DNA from: Pseudarthrobacter phenanthrenivorans Sphe3
Lineage (GTDB): Bacteria > Actinomycetota > Actinomycetes > Actinomycetales > Micrococcaceae
Assembly: GCF_000189535.1 (NCBI RefSeq)
Contig: NC_015145.1
Coordinates: forward strand, 372,001 to 436,000
Length of the DNA: 64,000 nucleotides
Direction of reading: 5' to 3'
Shown: positions 1-8,347 of the stretch, one piece after another
Layout of the letters: the number at the start of each line of letters is the position of its first letter
Position numbering within the stretch: the stretch's first letter is position 1
Translations under genes and position numbers: made by a program
Notes under the pieces: generated by a model
What the model saw: only the letters and a program-made list of their open reading frames with translations
The model's database searches: none
What the model was told of the DNA's origin: nothing

Positions 1-32
1 GAGGCCACCAGCTCACAGTCTCCGGACACGGG

Positions 33-356
33 GTGGCAGCCCTTTCGTACAAAGACAGGCTGCCGGACGCCTACCAGCACCTGGCCCCGGCGGTTCCGGC
101 CCTCCCGGGGCCGGAAGCGGGACTGGAGGTGGCGGCAGGGGAGGAACTCCTCTCCGCCGTATGGCGTACCAGCTCTTACCTGGAGACCGTTCAGTGGGAG
201 CTTGATGCGGCGCACGAGTCGCTGCGGCAGGCTGTCCAGCGGGCCGCACATTCCGGCATCGGCCGGGGCGAGCTGCTCCAGGCCGCCAACATGACGTCAG
301 AGGAGCTGGAAACGGCCCTGACGGAGGCCCTGCCCGTCTACCCGGCCGCCTACTAG
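33..356 (+). CDS. Small hypothetical protein, start may lie outside the window
   Basis: About 107 residues if the GTG at 33 is the start. The frame stays open to the left edge of the window, so the real start may be outside it. No signal peptide, membrane segment or known motif is visible. Residues 35-95 are rich in Glu, Ala and Leu, as expected for alpha-helices. G/C-rich third codon positions support coding. It converges on the Cys-rich gene to its right with one base between the two stop codons. I do not recognise a family and assign no function. Confidence 0.5.
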   Translation: MAALSYKDRLPDAYQHLAPAVPALPGPEAGLEVAAGEELLSAVWRTSSYLETVQWELDAAHESLRQAVQRAAHSGIGRGELLQAANMTSEELETALTEALPVYPAAY

Positions 357-357
357 G

Positions 358-765
358 CTACTCGGGGACTTCCAGCTGGAAGCCGCACCGGCAGCGCAGG
401 ACCCTGGTGGGCAGCGAAACCACGTTAAGGGCGCCTCCTGAATTGCTGCTGCGGTAGCAGAGCCGTTCGATCTCGAACTCGGCCTCCTCCATGGGGAACC
501 CGCAGTGGATGTAGTCGTCGCCGAACATGATGACCTGGGCCATCCAGCGCACCTGGTGCAGGGCCGCAGCCACGTCGCCTGCGTAGGCGAGGTGTTCCTG
601 GAACAACCTGCAGTCGTTGCAGGTGTAGGAAACCGTGACCAGGTCGCCGTTGGCCGCTCCCATCGCCCTGATGGCATGGATGGTCAGCTGGTGTTCCGTG
701 CCGCAGGTTCCACAGCGAAGCTGGCGTGGCTGGGGCAAAGAGTGCCGGGGATTGGAGGTAGACAT
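358..765 (-). CDS. Cys-rich, probable zinc-ribbon protein of unknown function
   Basis: A 135-residue soluble protein. It has a CxxC pair at residues 18/21 (CGTC), another at 49/52 (CNDC) and a CRC pair at 125/127, with further Cys at 88 and 103. The two CxxC pairs about 30 residues apart suggest a metal-binding ribbon (inference). Residues 55-105 look helical. There is no signal peptide or membrane helix. The ATG at 765 follows a GAAAAGAGCAGGC stretch that could serve as ribosome binding site. The family is unrecognised; a role in nucleic-acid or protein binding is only a guess. Confidence 0.6.
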   Translation of the reverse strand: MSTSNPRHSLPQPRQLRCGTCGTEHQLTIHAIRAMGAANGDLVTVSYTCNDCRLFQEHLAYAGDVAAALHQVRWMAQVIMFGDDYIHCGFPMEEAEFEIERLCYRSSNSGGALNVVSLPTRVLRCRCGFQLEVPE

Positions 766-975
766 GATGCCTGCTCTTTTCCGCGATGTGCATCCATGCC
801 GCCGGTATGCTGCAGCGGCGCAATCCGCGGCCCTGCACCCGGCGGCGGATGTCGGACCCGGAACTGCGCAGGATATTTGGCGAAACCCCGGGTACTTACT
901 TTCGAATCTACGTCACAGCCGTTCGGCTGTACAGGGGAAGGCAGCGGCTGAGGGCGTCAGGGCGGCCCGGCGCGT

Positions 976-1989
976 TCAGCCAGGCAGCGGGGTCAGTGCC
1001 AGGGCCAGCACGAATGCCAGGGCGGCCGTTGCTGCCGGGGTCAGGGCCCAGAGCCCCACGATCCGGATGACCAGCTTCCTGTTGGTCACGGAGAAGTGCT
1101 GGTTCTCGCCCGCGCCGAGGACGGCGGCGGTCACTGTGTGCGTGGTGGACAGCGGCCAGTGGAGTCCGATGGCGCCCACAAAGAGAATGACCGCACTGAA
1201 GATCTGCGCCACCGAACCCCGCAGAGGGTCGATCCGCGTGATTTTGTATCCCACCGTGTGCGAAATCCGCCAACCGCCGAACATCGTCCCGGCCGTCATC
1301 ATCCCGGCCGACAGCAGGACCACCCACCAGGGAATAGTGCCGCCGTCGGAATAACCCGCGGCCAGCAGCGCCAGGAGCAGCACCGCGCTGACCCGCTGCC
1401 CGTCCTGCAGGCCGTGCCCAAACGCCACGGCACCGGCCGCAATGGCCTGGCTCCGGCGGAAGCGCTGGTTGACCACGTTGGGTTGGGTGTATCGTGCCGC
1501 CCACGTGGCCGGGTACACCAGCATGAACGCGCCGCTGTAGGCGACGAGCGGCGACAGGACCAGCGGCAGCACCACCTGGAACAGCAGGGACTGGTCCACT
1601 CCTCCCACGCCGTCGCCGCCCATTGCCAGGCTGGCCAGTCCGGCGCCGGCAAGGCCGCCCACCAGGGCATGGGTGGACGAGGCCGGAATGCCCCGCCACC
1701 ACAGCAGGAGCCCCCACGCGCAGGCGCTTGCCAGTCCTGCCACCAGGATGCTGAGCCCGTCCGTGCCGGGCGGCAGGCTGATCCAGGCCTGGCTGACGGC
1801 CACGGCCAGCCCGGCGCTGACCAGGGCGCCCACAAAGTTGAAGAAGGCGGCCAGCAACACTGCCACGCTGGGGGTGAGTGCCCTGGTACGTACAGCAAGG
1901 GCGACGGCGGTGGAGGCGTCGCGGAAGCCGTTGAGGAAGGCAAACGCCGCAGTCAGCAGGACCACCACGCCGAAGATGACAGCTGTCAC
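976..1989 (-). CDS. Inorganic phosphate transporter, PiT family
   Basis: Low-affinity proton (or cation)-coupled phosphate permease of the inner membrane, 337 residues with about ten hydrophobic segments. The N-terminal segment carries the family motif F-L-N-G-F-R-D-A (residues 17-24; NGFHD in many homologues). The matching second-half motif is GHGLQDGQR, and 'STTHTV' sits in the last repeat; this inverted duplication is characteristic of PiT. The start is GTG at 1989, one base after the stop of the DUF47 gene, so the two are probably translationally coupled. PiT and DUF47 proteins are classic partners in phosphate uptake control. Confidence 0.9.
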   Translation of the reverse strand: MTAVIFGVVVLLTAAFAFLNGFRDASTAVALAVRTRALTPSVAVLLAAFFNFVGALVSAGLAVAVSQAWISLPPGTDGLSILVAGLASACAWGLLLWWRGIPASSTHALVGGLAGAGLASLAMGGDGVGGVDQSLLFQVVLPLVLSPLVAYSGAFMLVYPATWAARYTQPNVVNQRFRRSQAIAAGAVAFGHGLQDGQRVSAVLLLALLAAGYSDGGTIPWWVVLLSAGMMTAGTMFGGWRISHTVGYKITRIDPLRGSVAQIFSAVILFVGAIGLHWPLSTTHTVTAAVLGAGENQHFSVTNRKLVIRIVGLWALTPAATAALAFVLALALTPLPG

Positions 1990-1990
1990 C

Positions 1991-2608
1991 TCAGGATTCC
2001 TTGACGATGATGCTGCCTACCTGGGTGGCGATCCGCCGCATGTCCTTGGTGACTTCCACCAGTTGGTTGGCGATGTCGCGGTTGCGGGAGTACTGGGCCC
2101 ATTTCATGTCGGCGATCATGTCCGCCACCCACACCCGGTGGGTCCGTTCAGCGCGTTTGGTGAGCCGGAGGATCTCGATCCAGTAATCCTCCAGGTCATC
2201 CAGGTTGTTGAGCCGGCGCATGGCGTCAACGGTCAGTTCCGCCTGGCGGCTGATGATTTCCAGCTGGTCGGCCGCGCGCCTGGGCAGCCGCTCCAGCTTG
2301 TACAGGGCCACCAGTTCGGCCGCGGCGTCCATCTTCTCCATCGCCTCGTTGAGGTACCGGGAGAGTGCGTACATGTCCTCCCGCGGGAGGGGGTTCACAA
2401 AGCTGGTGCGCATATGGGTCAGCAGCGCGAAATGCAGCTCCGCGGACCTGGCCTCGTGGTTGTGCATGTCCTCCACCAGCTTGCCGTGTTCCGCAGCCGG
2501 GACGCCGAGGATTTCCGCCAGAGTGGCGCTGGCCAGCACGATCTGCTGGGCCAGCTGCGAAAGGAGGTTCAGCCCGGCGGGCTCCTGGGGAAAAAGGCGC
2601 AGCTTCAC
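1991..2608 (-). CDS. DUF47 family PhoU-like phosphate transport accessory protein
   Basis: About 205 residues, all-helical and PhoU-like, expected to regulate the adjacent PiT permease. I place the start at GTG 2608 (giving M-KLRLFPQEP), because this is the usual N-terminus of actinobacterial DUF47 proteins and a GGAG lies upstream. The frame continues up to 2722, but the extra 38 residues look non-coding. Long amphipathic helices carry acidic and basic clusters, for example around HNHEARSAEL, where metals bind in PhoU relatives. The stop is one base before the GTG of the permease, consistent with one transcript. Confidence 0.85.
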   Translation of the reverse strand: MKLRLFPQEPAGLNLLSQLAQQIVLASATLAEILGVPAAEHGKLVEDMHNHEARSAELHFALLTHMRTSFVNPLPREDMYALSRYLNEAMEKMDAAAELVALYKLERLPRRAADQLEIISRQAELTVDAMRRLNNLDDLEDYWIEILRLTKRAERTHRVWVADMIADMKWAQYSRNRDIANQLVEVTKDMRRIATQVGSIIVKES

Positions 2609-2898
2609 GTATTTACCGGTCTCCGGGGAAAGTACAGGGCGGGGTTGCTGCCGTGTGACTCGACCCCGGCGGGCAACTGTCCCCAACTCTACCGGGCCGC
2701 CGCTGGACGCCTGCAACAGCACCCCGGGCCGGGGCGCAAAATGGTGCCGAACCGGATACGCCTCTCGGCGGTAGGCCGCTCTAGGCGGCTAATTGTTGAA
2801 GCCCGGGGGTTTCGCGGCTCGGCACCGGTTTCAGTTTTCTACTTTGGCTGCCTCAAGTCAATCTTGACAGATGGGGGACTGCCGGGGCAGGCCGGGCA

Positions 2899-3558
2899 TC
2901 AGTCGAGTTCGCCCAGGCGCCAGGCGTTTGCCGCGTGCTCCAGGTCCTCCGCGGTCTTCACCAGCTGGTGCGAGTTCCGGGTGAGCTTGCTGGCGTGGGC
3001 TTCGTTGCCGTGCTCAGCGCCGTCGGCAATGGTGGCCTGGCCAAGCGCGACCACCCGGCAGAACGCCGCGGAACGTTCCAGCGCCACGTCGAACTCGCCG
3101 TCGAACGCCCCTGAAAGGATGGCATCGGCCATGGTCCGCATTTCGTCGGCGCCCGGCGGCTCGGCTGCGCCGGCCACCACGTTGGACACCTGGGCAGTGT
3201 CCTTGCCCGCACGGAAATAGACTGAGATCCGTTCAGGGTCCTGGACGGTGGCGGCGCGCAGGGCGTACAGCCGCCACAACGCACCCGGCAGTGAGCGGGC
3301 CGGGCTCTCGGCCCACATTTCCGCGATTGCTTCCAGCCCCTGCTCGTCTGCGAGCTTTACCAGGCGCTCAGTGACTACCGGATCGTCGCTGTCGCGGCCG
3401 TGGCGGACCAGCGCCTGGGCAGCCAGGTGGGCTGCCTCGGAAACCCGGGCGGGATCGGCACCGCCCGCAAAGGGCTCAAAGTCGATCGGAGCGAACGGCT
3501 TGGGCTTGTGGTGCCGGTTCGCGCCGCCGTAGGGACTGGATCCTGCTTGCTCACTCAT
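2899..3558 (-). CDS. Conserved hypothetical protein, helical, actinobacterial type
   Basis: A 219-residue soluble protein with no signal peptide or membrane helix. The N-terminal 30 residues are polar and likely disordered (Gly, Asn, His, Lys, Pro). The rest is Ala/Glu/Leu/Arg-rich and helical. The C-terminal part (HASKLTRNSHQLVKTAEDL) is strongly amphipathic. I remember similar unannotated proteins in Arthrobacter-like genomes but cannot name a domain. It is transcribed toward the phosphate genes, from which it is separated by about 290 bases without a gene. Function unknown. Confidence 0.6.
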   Translation of the reverse strand: MSEQAGSSPYGGANRHHKPKPFAPIDFEPFAGGADPARVSEAAHLAAQALVRHGRDSDDPVVTERLVKLADEQGLEAIAEMWAESPARSLPGALWRLYALRAATVQDPERISVYFRAGKDTAQVSNVVAGAAEPPGADEMRTMADAILSGAFDGEFDVALERSAAFCRVVALGQATIADGAEHGNEAHASKLTRNSHQLVKTAEDLEHAANAWRLGELD

Positions 3559-3747
3559 GCCCCCACGCTACTCCTCTGCCGAGGGGTAAATCGAGCATGC
3601 TTTTCCCTGCCCGGCGGCAGGGTTCAAGGGCAGGCTTGCTGATGGCGAACAGCGTGCAATCGCGCCGGAACCATGGGTTAGAGTATTAACGTCCAGAAAT
3701 GGACTGGGCCGTGGTGGCCTGCGCAGACGCGCTGACCCACCCGGCAG

Positions 3748-3820
3748 GGGCCTTTAGCTCAGTTGGTAGAGCATCGGACTTTTAATCCGTGGGTCGTGGG
3801 TTCGAGCCCCACAGGGCCCA
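3748..3820 (+). tRNA. tRNA-Lys (anticodon TTT)
   Basis: A 73-nt cloverleaf reads directly from the sequence. The acceptor arm GGGCCTT pairs with AGGGCCC (one G-U). TA is followed by a GCTC D-stem. The anticodon loop is CTTTTAA with anticodon TTT. The T-arm is GTGGG-TTCGAGC-CCCAC and the discriminator base is A. The 3' CCA is not encoded. A strong hairpin and T-tract follow from 3841. Confidence 0.97.
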
Positions 3821-3840
3821 CTCTTTTAGCGAAGAGTGGT

Positions 3841-3886
3841 ACGTCCCCGGCAGCCTGGCAACAGGACGCCGGGGACGTTTTCTTTT
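3841..3886 (+). terminator. Rho-independent terminator of the tRNA-Lys gene
   Basis: A perfect 11-bp stem (3841-3851 ACGTCCCCGGC with 3868-3878) encloses a 16-nt loop. The tract TTTTCTTTT follows. It lies 20 bases after the tRNA. Confidence 0.9.
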
Positions 3887-3959
3887 CCCCGGGTTTGCAG
3901 TCCGGGACCTGCCAGAGCCTCCGGCGGGGTGTGCCAGCGGCAGCAGGCACAATAGGCAC

Positions 3960-4985
3960 ATGGCAAAAAGCAGCAAGGGACGCATGCCCCGCCTGGAAGA
4001 CGTGGCGGACAAGGCCGGTGTGTCCCACCAGACCGTCTCCCGGGTGGTCAACAACCACCCCAACGTCAGTCAGGCAACCCGGGCAAAGGTGGAGGCAGCC
4101 ATCGCCGAACTGGGATACCGCAGGAACACGGCAGCCCGTAGCCTGGTGACCCGCCGCTCGCAGACCATCGGCGTGCTGGCCAGCGAGCTGTCCCAGTATG
4201 GTCCCGCGAACACGCTCCTGGGCGTGGAGCAGGCTGCCCGGGATGCCGGCTACTTCGTGAGTATCGCTGCCCTGCGGGAGGTCGGCAGGGATGCCATTGC
4301 CGACGCCGTCAACCACTTCATGGACCAGGCCGTGGACGGAATCGCGGTCCTGGTGCCGCACTCGGACACCCTGCTGGCCCTGGACGAAATGCAGCTCCCG
4401 GTACCCGTGGTGGCCGTGGGGTCCACGGGAAACAGCGGGGTCAGCGGTGCCATGGTGGACCAGCGCCGCGGCGCCAGGCTCGCCGTCGAGCATCTCATCG
4501 GACAGGGGCACCGCAGGATCGGCCACATCGCCGGCCCCCAGGACTGGACCGACGGCGCGGAGCGGGCCGAGGGCTGGCGCGAGGCCCTCAAGGATGCCGG
4601 ACTGCCGGAGGACCTGCTGGTGCAGGGCGACTGGAGCGCCGGCAGCGGGTACCGGGCGGGGCAGAAACTTGCCGCCGGGGGCAGCGCCACTGCACTCTTC
4701 GTCGCCAATGACCAGATGGCCCTGGGCGTGCTGCGCGCCTCCGCCGAGGCGGGGGTGCGGGTGCCCGACGACGTCTCCGTAGTGGGCTTTGACGACCAGC
4801 CCGAGTCCGGGTACTTCACCCCGCCCCTCACCACGGTGCGCCAGGACTTCGAGGAGCTGGGCCGGCGCTGCATGGACATCATGCTCAAGGAGATCGAGGC
4901 CGGCGCCCCCGTGAGTTCCACCGTGGTCACGCCCGAACTCGTGCTCCGGGCGAGCACTGCCCCGCCGGCAGCGGATCAGGGCTAA
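3960..4985 (+). CDS. LacI family transcriptional regulator
   Basis: A sugar-responsive DNA-binding repressor, 341 residues. The N-terminal helix-turn-helix (residues 10-55) has the LacI pattern LEDVADKAGVSHQTVSRVVN and the hinge 'AARSL'. A periplasmic-binding-protein-like effector domain fills the rest, ending with the typical GFDDQPESGYFTPPLTTVRQ. I chose ATG 3960 because the HTH begins just after it; upstream codons overlap the tRNA region. No good Shine-Dalgarno is visible, so a leaderless mRNA is possible. No sugar gene is adjacent on this strand, so the target is unclear. Effector unknown. Confidence 0.9.
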   Translation: MAKSSKGRMPRLEDVADKAGVSHQTVSRVVNNHPNVSQATRAKVEAAIAELGYRRNTAARSLVTRRSQTIGVLASELSQYGPANTLLGVEQAARDAGYFVSIAALREVGRDAIADAVNHFMDQAVDGIAVLVPHSDTLLALDEMQLPVPVVAVGSTGNSGVSGAMVDQRRGARLAVEHLIGQGHRRIGHIAGPQDWTDGAERAEGWREALKDAGLPEDLLVQGDWSAGSGYRAGQKLAAGGSATALFVANDQMALGVLRASAEAGVRVPDDVSVVGFDDQPESGYFTPPLTTVRQDFEELGRRCMDIMLKEIEAGAPVSSTVVTPELVLRASTAPPAADQG

Positions 4986-5140
4986 CCACCAGAACCAACC
5001 CTGGAAACAACAGGTAGAAGCTGGGCCAAAAAGAATTCCCAAAAAAATTTCCATGCAAGTGCATCCAACTCTGATGCTGCGCCGGTAGTAGGGGTGTAAG
5101 CAAAACACGCCCGCACGGCGGGCCGATCAAGGAGAAGGAC

Positions 5141-5974
5141 ATGCGCAACAGGATCTTCACAGCAGGCGCCGGAGCAGCGGCAATCGCAGCTGCCATCGCT
5201 CTCGCCGGCCCTGCACAGGCGGCAGAAGGGGACGCCCAGCTTTCCGTCCTCCATGGCGTCCCGGGCCTCACCGTGGACGTCTGGGTCAACGGCGACCGAA
5301 CACTGGACGATTTCACCCCCGGCACCCTGGCCGGTCCGCTCGCCCTGCCGGCGGGCGCCTACGAACTGGCCATCACGGCCTCGGATGCCGCCGACGCCTC
5401 CGCAGCCGTCATCGGCCCCGTCAGCGTGACCCTGGCCGCCAACGGCAACTACACCGCCGTCGCCAACCTCGACGCGGCAGGCAACCCCACCGCCAACCTC
5501 TTCACCAATGACGTCTCGCAGATCGAGGCAGGCAAGGGCAAACTGACCGTCCGGCACACGGCTGCCGCTCCCGCCGTCGACGTCCTCGCCGGTGGTTCCG
5601 CGGTCATCTCCAACCTTGCCAATCCAAACGAGCAGACCCTCACGCTGGACCCCGGCACCATCTCGGCTGCCGTCGCTGCCACCGGGACCACAGCCCCGGT
5701 CATCGGCCCGGCCGATGTCACAGTCGCCGAGGGAACGCACACAGTGGTGTACGCCTGGGGCAGCCTGGCGAACAACAACCTCCAGCTGGCCGTGCAGACG
5801 ATCGAGGGCCTGCATTCGGCCCCCGCTTCGGTGCCGGGAGCCCTTGACGGTTCAGTGACGCCTGCTGCGGCAGACCCTGCCGCGCTGACCATCGGTATCG
5901 GTGCCGCTGCCCTTGCCCTGCTCCTCGCCGGACTGGGCGCCGCCCGCACGGTTGCAGCCCGCCGGACCCGGTAG
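5141..5974 (+). CDS. DUF4397 domain surface protein with C-terminal membrane anchor
   Basis: A 277-residue exported protein. A Sec signal peptide (residues 1-28) ends at AQA. Two DUF4397-type beta-rich repeats follow, beginning at LHGVPGLTVDVWVNG (about residue 36) and VRHTAAAPAVDVLAGG (about residue 135). A hydrophobic segment near 247-267 and a basic tail (RTVAARRTR) complete it. This looks like a membrane-anchored extracytoplasmic protein. There is no LPXTG-like motif although a class F sortase follows. AAGGAGAAGG before ATG 5141 is a strong ribosome binding site. Gene order with sortase, ECF sigma and anti-sigma suggests an envelope-response module (inference). Confidence 0.88.
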   Translation: MRNRIFTAGAGAAAIAAAIALAGPAQAAEGDAQLSVLHGVPGLTVDVWVNGDRTLDDFTPGTLAGPLALPAGAYELAITASDAADASAAVIGPVSVTLAANGNYTAVANLDAAGNPTANLFTNDVSQIEAGKGKLTVRHTAAAPAVDVLAGGSAVISNLANPNEQTLTLDPGTISAAVAATGTTAPVIGPADVTVAEGTHTVVYAWGSLANNNLQLAVQTIEGLHSAPASVPGALDGSVTPAAADPAALTIGIGAAALALLLAGLGAARTVAARRTR

Positions 5975-5983
5975 CAACCCCCG

Positions 5984-6018
5984 CGGCCGCCCGGTGAAAG
6001 CCGGGCGGCCGTCCCTTT
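5984..6018 (+). terminator. Terminator after the DUF4397 gene
   Basis: An 11-bp perfect GC stem (CGGCCGCCCGG at 5984-5994 with 6001-6011) has a 6-nt loop and is followed by TCCCTTTT. The downstream sortase probably needs read-through or its own promoter. Confidence 0.8.
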
Positions 6019-6082
6019 TCCAACCACTTCCCCGCCCGGGCGCACCAGTCAACCGGGCAAGCGCGCGCGAAAGGCCGGAGAG

Positions 6083-6844
6083 ATGAAAACAAGCACGACG
6101 ACGGCAGGGGAGTCCCGCCGTCGTCCCCCTGTACTTCCTGGTACCGCACTCCTGCTGGCCGGCGCCTTGCTGCTCCCCGCCTGCGCGGCCCCTCCCGCAC
6201 CGCAGGATGCCTCCTCCGGCCCGGCGTCGAGCCAGGAAGCCTCGAGCCGGGAAGCACTGCCGGAGCGGCCGGCAGCATCCGCCACCCCGGCAGCTCCCGC
6301 TCCGGCGGATGCTGCGAATCCAGCACCCGGCAGTCCAGCGTCGGGGGGTGCCGCTTCCGGGATTCCGGTGCGACCGGCCACCCCGGCTGCCGCGGCCCCT
6401 GTGCCGGCACCCATCTCGCTCACCGTTGCCGGAACCACCATCGATATGCCCGTGGTGCCCGGCGGCGTGTCAGGCGAGGGGGCCATGGAGATCCCTGACG
6501 CCTTCGACCGTGCCGCATGGTACCGGTACGGCCCCGCGCCCGGAGCGGCCGCCGGTACCGCCGTGATTGCAGGACACATCGATACGAAATCCGACAGTGC
6601 CCCGTTCTCGCAGCTCAAATCCGTGGCTTCCGGAACGCTGATCAGGGTGGGCCGGGAGGGCGCCCCCGCCGTGAACTACCGGGTGGTCAGGGTGGAGCTT
6701 ATGGCCAAGGACAGGTTCGACGGCAGTTCGGTGTTCCGCCGCTCCGGACCGCACGAACTCAAGGTTGTCACCTGCGGCGGCAAGTGGCTGGACGAACGAA
6801 TGGACTACAGCGACAATGTGATTGTCACTGCGGTTCCCGAATAA
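6083..6844 (+). CDS. Class F sortase, lipoprotein-type N-terminus
   Basis: A 253-residue predicted extracytoplasmic transpeptidase. The N-terminus is basic, then hydrophobic, and ends in a lipobox LLPAC (Cys34), so it is probably lipid-anchored. Residues 35-108 form a long Ala/Pro/Ser linker. The sortase domain spans about 110-253, with catalytic His165 (AGHID), Cys231 (VVTCGGKW) and an Arg at 239. Class F sortases are common in actinobacteria, but their substrates are poorly known. No LPXTG protein is encoded nearby. It precedes the sigma factor gene by about 50 bases on the same strand. Confidence 0.88.
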   Translation: MKTSTTTAGESRRRPPVLPGTALLLAGALLLPACAAPPAPQDASSGPASSQEASSREALPERPAASATPAAPAPADAANPAPGSPASGGAASGIPVRPATPAAAAPVPAPISLTVAGTTIDMPVVPGGVSGEGAMEIPDAFDRAAWYRYGPAPGAAAGTAVIAGHIDTKSDSAPFSQLKSVASGTLIRVGREGAPAVNYRVVRVELMAKDRFDGSSVFRRSGPHELKVVTCGGKWLDERMDYSDNVIVTAVPE

Positions 6845-6894
6845 GCCGTGAGCCCGCCGTGTTTCTCGCCACCGATGCCGGGAAGGAGCCCCGT

Positions 6895-7473
6895 TTGGTA
6901 CCTCCCGACCAGTCCCCGCCGGGGTGGGAAGACGGCCTGACGCCCTCTTTCCTGGCGGGGGACGAGCGCGCACTGGCCGCCGCCTACCGGGAGTTTGCCC
7001 CTCTGGTGCACACCCTGGCGCTGCGCTCGCTGCCGGACCGTTCGGCCGCCGACGATGTCACGCAGGAGGTCTTCATCCGCGTCTGGCGCTCCAGGAATAC
7101 CTTCAACCCGCAAGTGGCACGGCTCCCTGCCTGGATCGTGGGCATTACCAGGAACGTCATCTCGGACACCCTCTCGGCGTCGACCAGGGAACGGCAGAAG
7201 GCGCTCGCGGTGGCCGGAACCACGGCGGCAAGCGAAGCCGGCACCGGCCTCGGGGACGCCGAAATCCTCGCCGACAGGCTGCTCCTGGACGGGGAACTGG
7301 ACAGGCTCGGCGAACCGCAGGGCTCCATTATGAAGCTTGCGTTCTACGATGACCTGACGCACGAACAGATCTCGCGGAAGCTTGGCCTGCCCCTTGGTAC
7401 CGTCAAGAGCCATATCCGCCGCAGCCTGTCCCACCTGAGAAACAGATTGGAGGTCAACCATGCCGCATCTTGA
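6895..7473 (+). CDS. ECF (group IV) RNA polymerase sigma factor
   Basis: A 192-residue alternative sigma factor. Region 2 is at about residues 20-90 (FAPLVHTLALRSL, DDVTQEVFIRVW). Region 4 is at 130-185 and includes the HTH DDLTHEQISRKLGLPLGTVKSHI. I chose TTG 6895 because GGAAGGAG lies 6 bases upstream and the protein then begins just before region 2. A GTG at 6859 is an alternative. The gene overlaps the anti-sigma gene by 14 bases, so the two are co-translated. Pairing with an RskA-like anti-sigma factor suggests a SigK-like group, an inference from context and sequence style. Confidence 0.9.
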   Translation: MVPPDQSPPGWEDGLTPSFLAGDERALAAAYREFAPLVHTLALRSLPDRSAADDVTQEVFIRVWRSRNTFNPQVARLPAWIVGITRNVISDTLSASTRERQKALAVAGTTAASEAGTGLGDAEILADRLLLDGELDRLGEPQGSIMKLAFYDDLTHEQISRKLGLPLGTVKSHIRRSLSHLRNRLEVNHAAS

Positions 7474-8347
7474 TCCGGAAGAGTTGAGCCTCCTCGCACT
7501 GTACGCCGACTGGGAAGACGGCGCCGGCAGGGAGCATCTGCGTATCTGCCCTGAGTGCGCTGCGGACTATGCGGCGCTGCGGCGGGCGGTGGAAGCCGTC
7601 AAAACCACCCCTGACGCTGCCAGCCTGGAAACCCCCGGGCCCCAGGTATGGGCAGGCATCCACCGCGAACTGGGCCTCTCCGCGTCCGTCCAGGAAGACC
7701 CCCTGGCCGGTATCCGGGAACGGTCCGGCGCTGCCCCCGAGACGGAGGTGCAGGAAGCGGAGGTGAAGGAAGCGGAGGTGCCGGAGGCGGGAAGGCCCGG
7801 CGGTTCCCGGCCCGAACCCGGCGCAGCTCCCGGGGATCGGGCTGCCGCGCCTGTCTCGCTGCAGGACCGGGCTGTCTCGCTGCAGGACCGGGCCAGGAGC
7901 CGTGCTGCCCGGCGCGGCGGCGCTGCCTGGTGGCAGCGCCCCGGAGCCTGGATGGCTGCGGCCGCCGCGGCCGTGCTGGTCACCGCAGGAGCTGTTTGGT
8001 CCCTCAACCGGGCACCCGAGCCGCTGGCCCAGGCCGACCTCGCGCCGCTGCCCCAGTACTCCGCGGCCGGCTCTGCAAAGGTGGTGGAATCACCGGACGG
8101 TTCGCGGTCCTTGGAGATCAGGCTCAGCAAGGACGAGGCACAGGGCTACCAGGAGGTGTGGCTGATCGCCCCGGACCTGTCCAAGCTGGTCAGCCTGGGC
8201 GTGATGAACTCGGATTCCGGGACCTTCGAGCTGCCTGCCGGCCTTGAGCTCTCCGAATACCCCATCGTTGACGTCTCCGACGAGCCTATTGACGGCAACC
8301 CCGCCCACTCAAGCGTCAGTATCGCCCGGGGCACGCTCAACACCTGA
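7460..8347 (+). CDS. RskA-like membrane anti-sigma factor
   Basis: A 295-residue single-pass membrane protein expected to hold the upstream ECF sigma factor inactive. The cytoplasmic N-terminus has the zinc-binding H26-x3-C30-x2-C33 motif of anti-sigma domains. Residues 96-145 are a repetitive charged linker with three EVxEA units and a duplicated VSLQDRA. The transmembrane helix is about 163-182. The C-terminal RskA-type extracytoplasmic domain (GYQEVWLIAPD...LGVMNSDSGTFELP) follows. Release normally needs proteolysis of the outer domain (known for the family). The 3' end overlaps the convergent membrane-protein gene by 39 bases. Confidence 0.88.
   Translation: MPHLDPEELSLLALYADWEDGAGREHLRICPECAADYAALRRAVEAVKTTPDAASLETPGPQVWAGIHRELGLSASVQEDPLAGIRERSGAAPETEVQEAEVKEAEVPEAGRPGGSRPEPGAAPGDRAAAPVSLQDRAVSLQDRARSRAARRGGAAWWQRPGAWMAAAAAAVLVTAGAVWSLNRAPEPLAQADLAPLPQYSAAGSAKVVESPDGSRSLEIRLSKDEAQGYQEVWLIAPDLSKLVSLGVMNSDSGTFELPAGLELSEYPIVDVSDEPIDGNPAHSSVSIARGTLNT

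Noticed and set aside
2609-2722. N-terminal extension of the DUF47 protein
   Set aside because: The extra residues are basic and low-complexity, while GTG 2608 gives the family's usual N-terminus.
1673-3220. 515-codon plus-strand frame across the phosphate genes and the next gene
   Set aside because: Covers several genes antisense, with no plausible domain; a shadow of high-G+C coding.
5880-5974. Sortase sorting signal at the DUF4397 C-terminus
   Set aside because: A hydrophobic segment and basic tail are present but no LPXTG or similar pentapeptide is visible before it.
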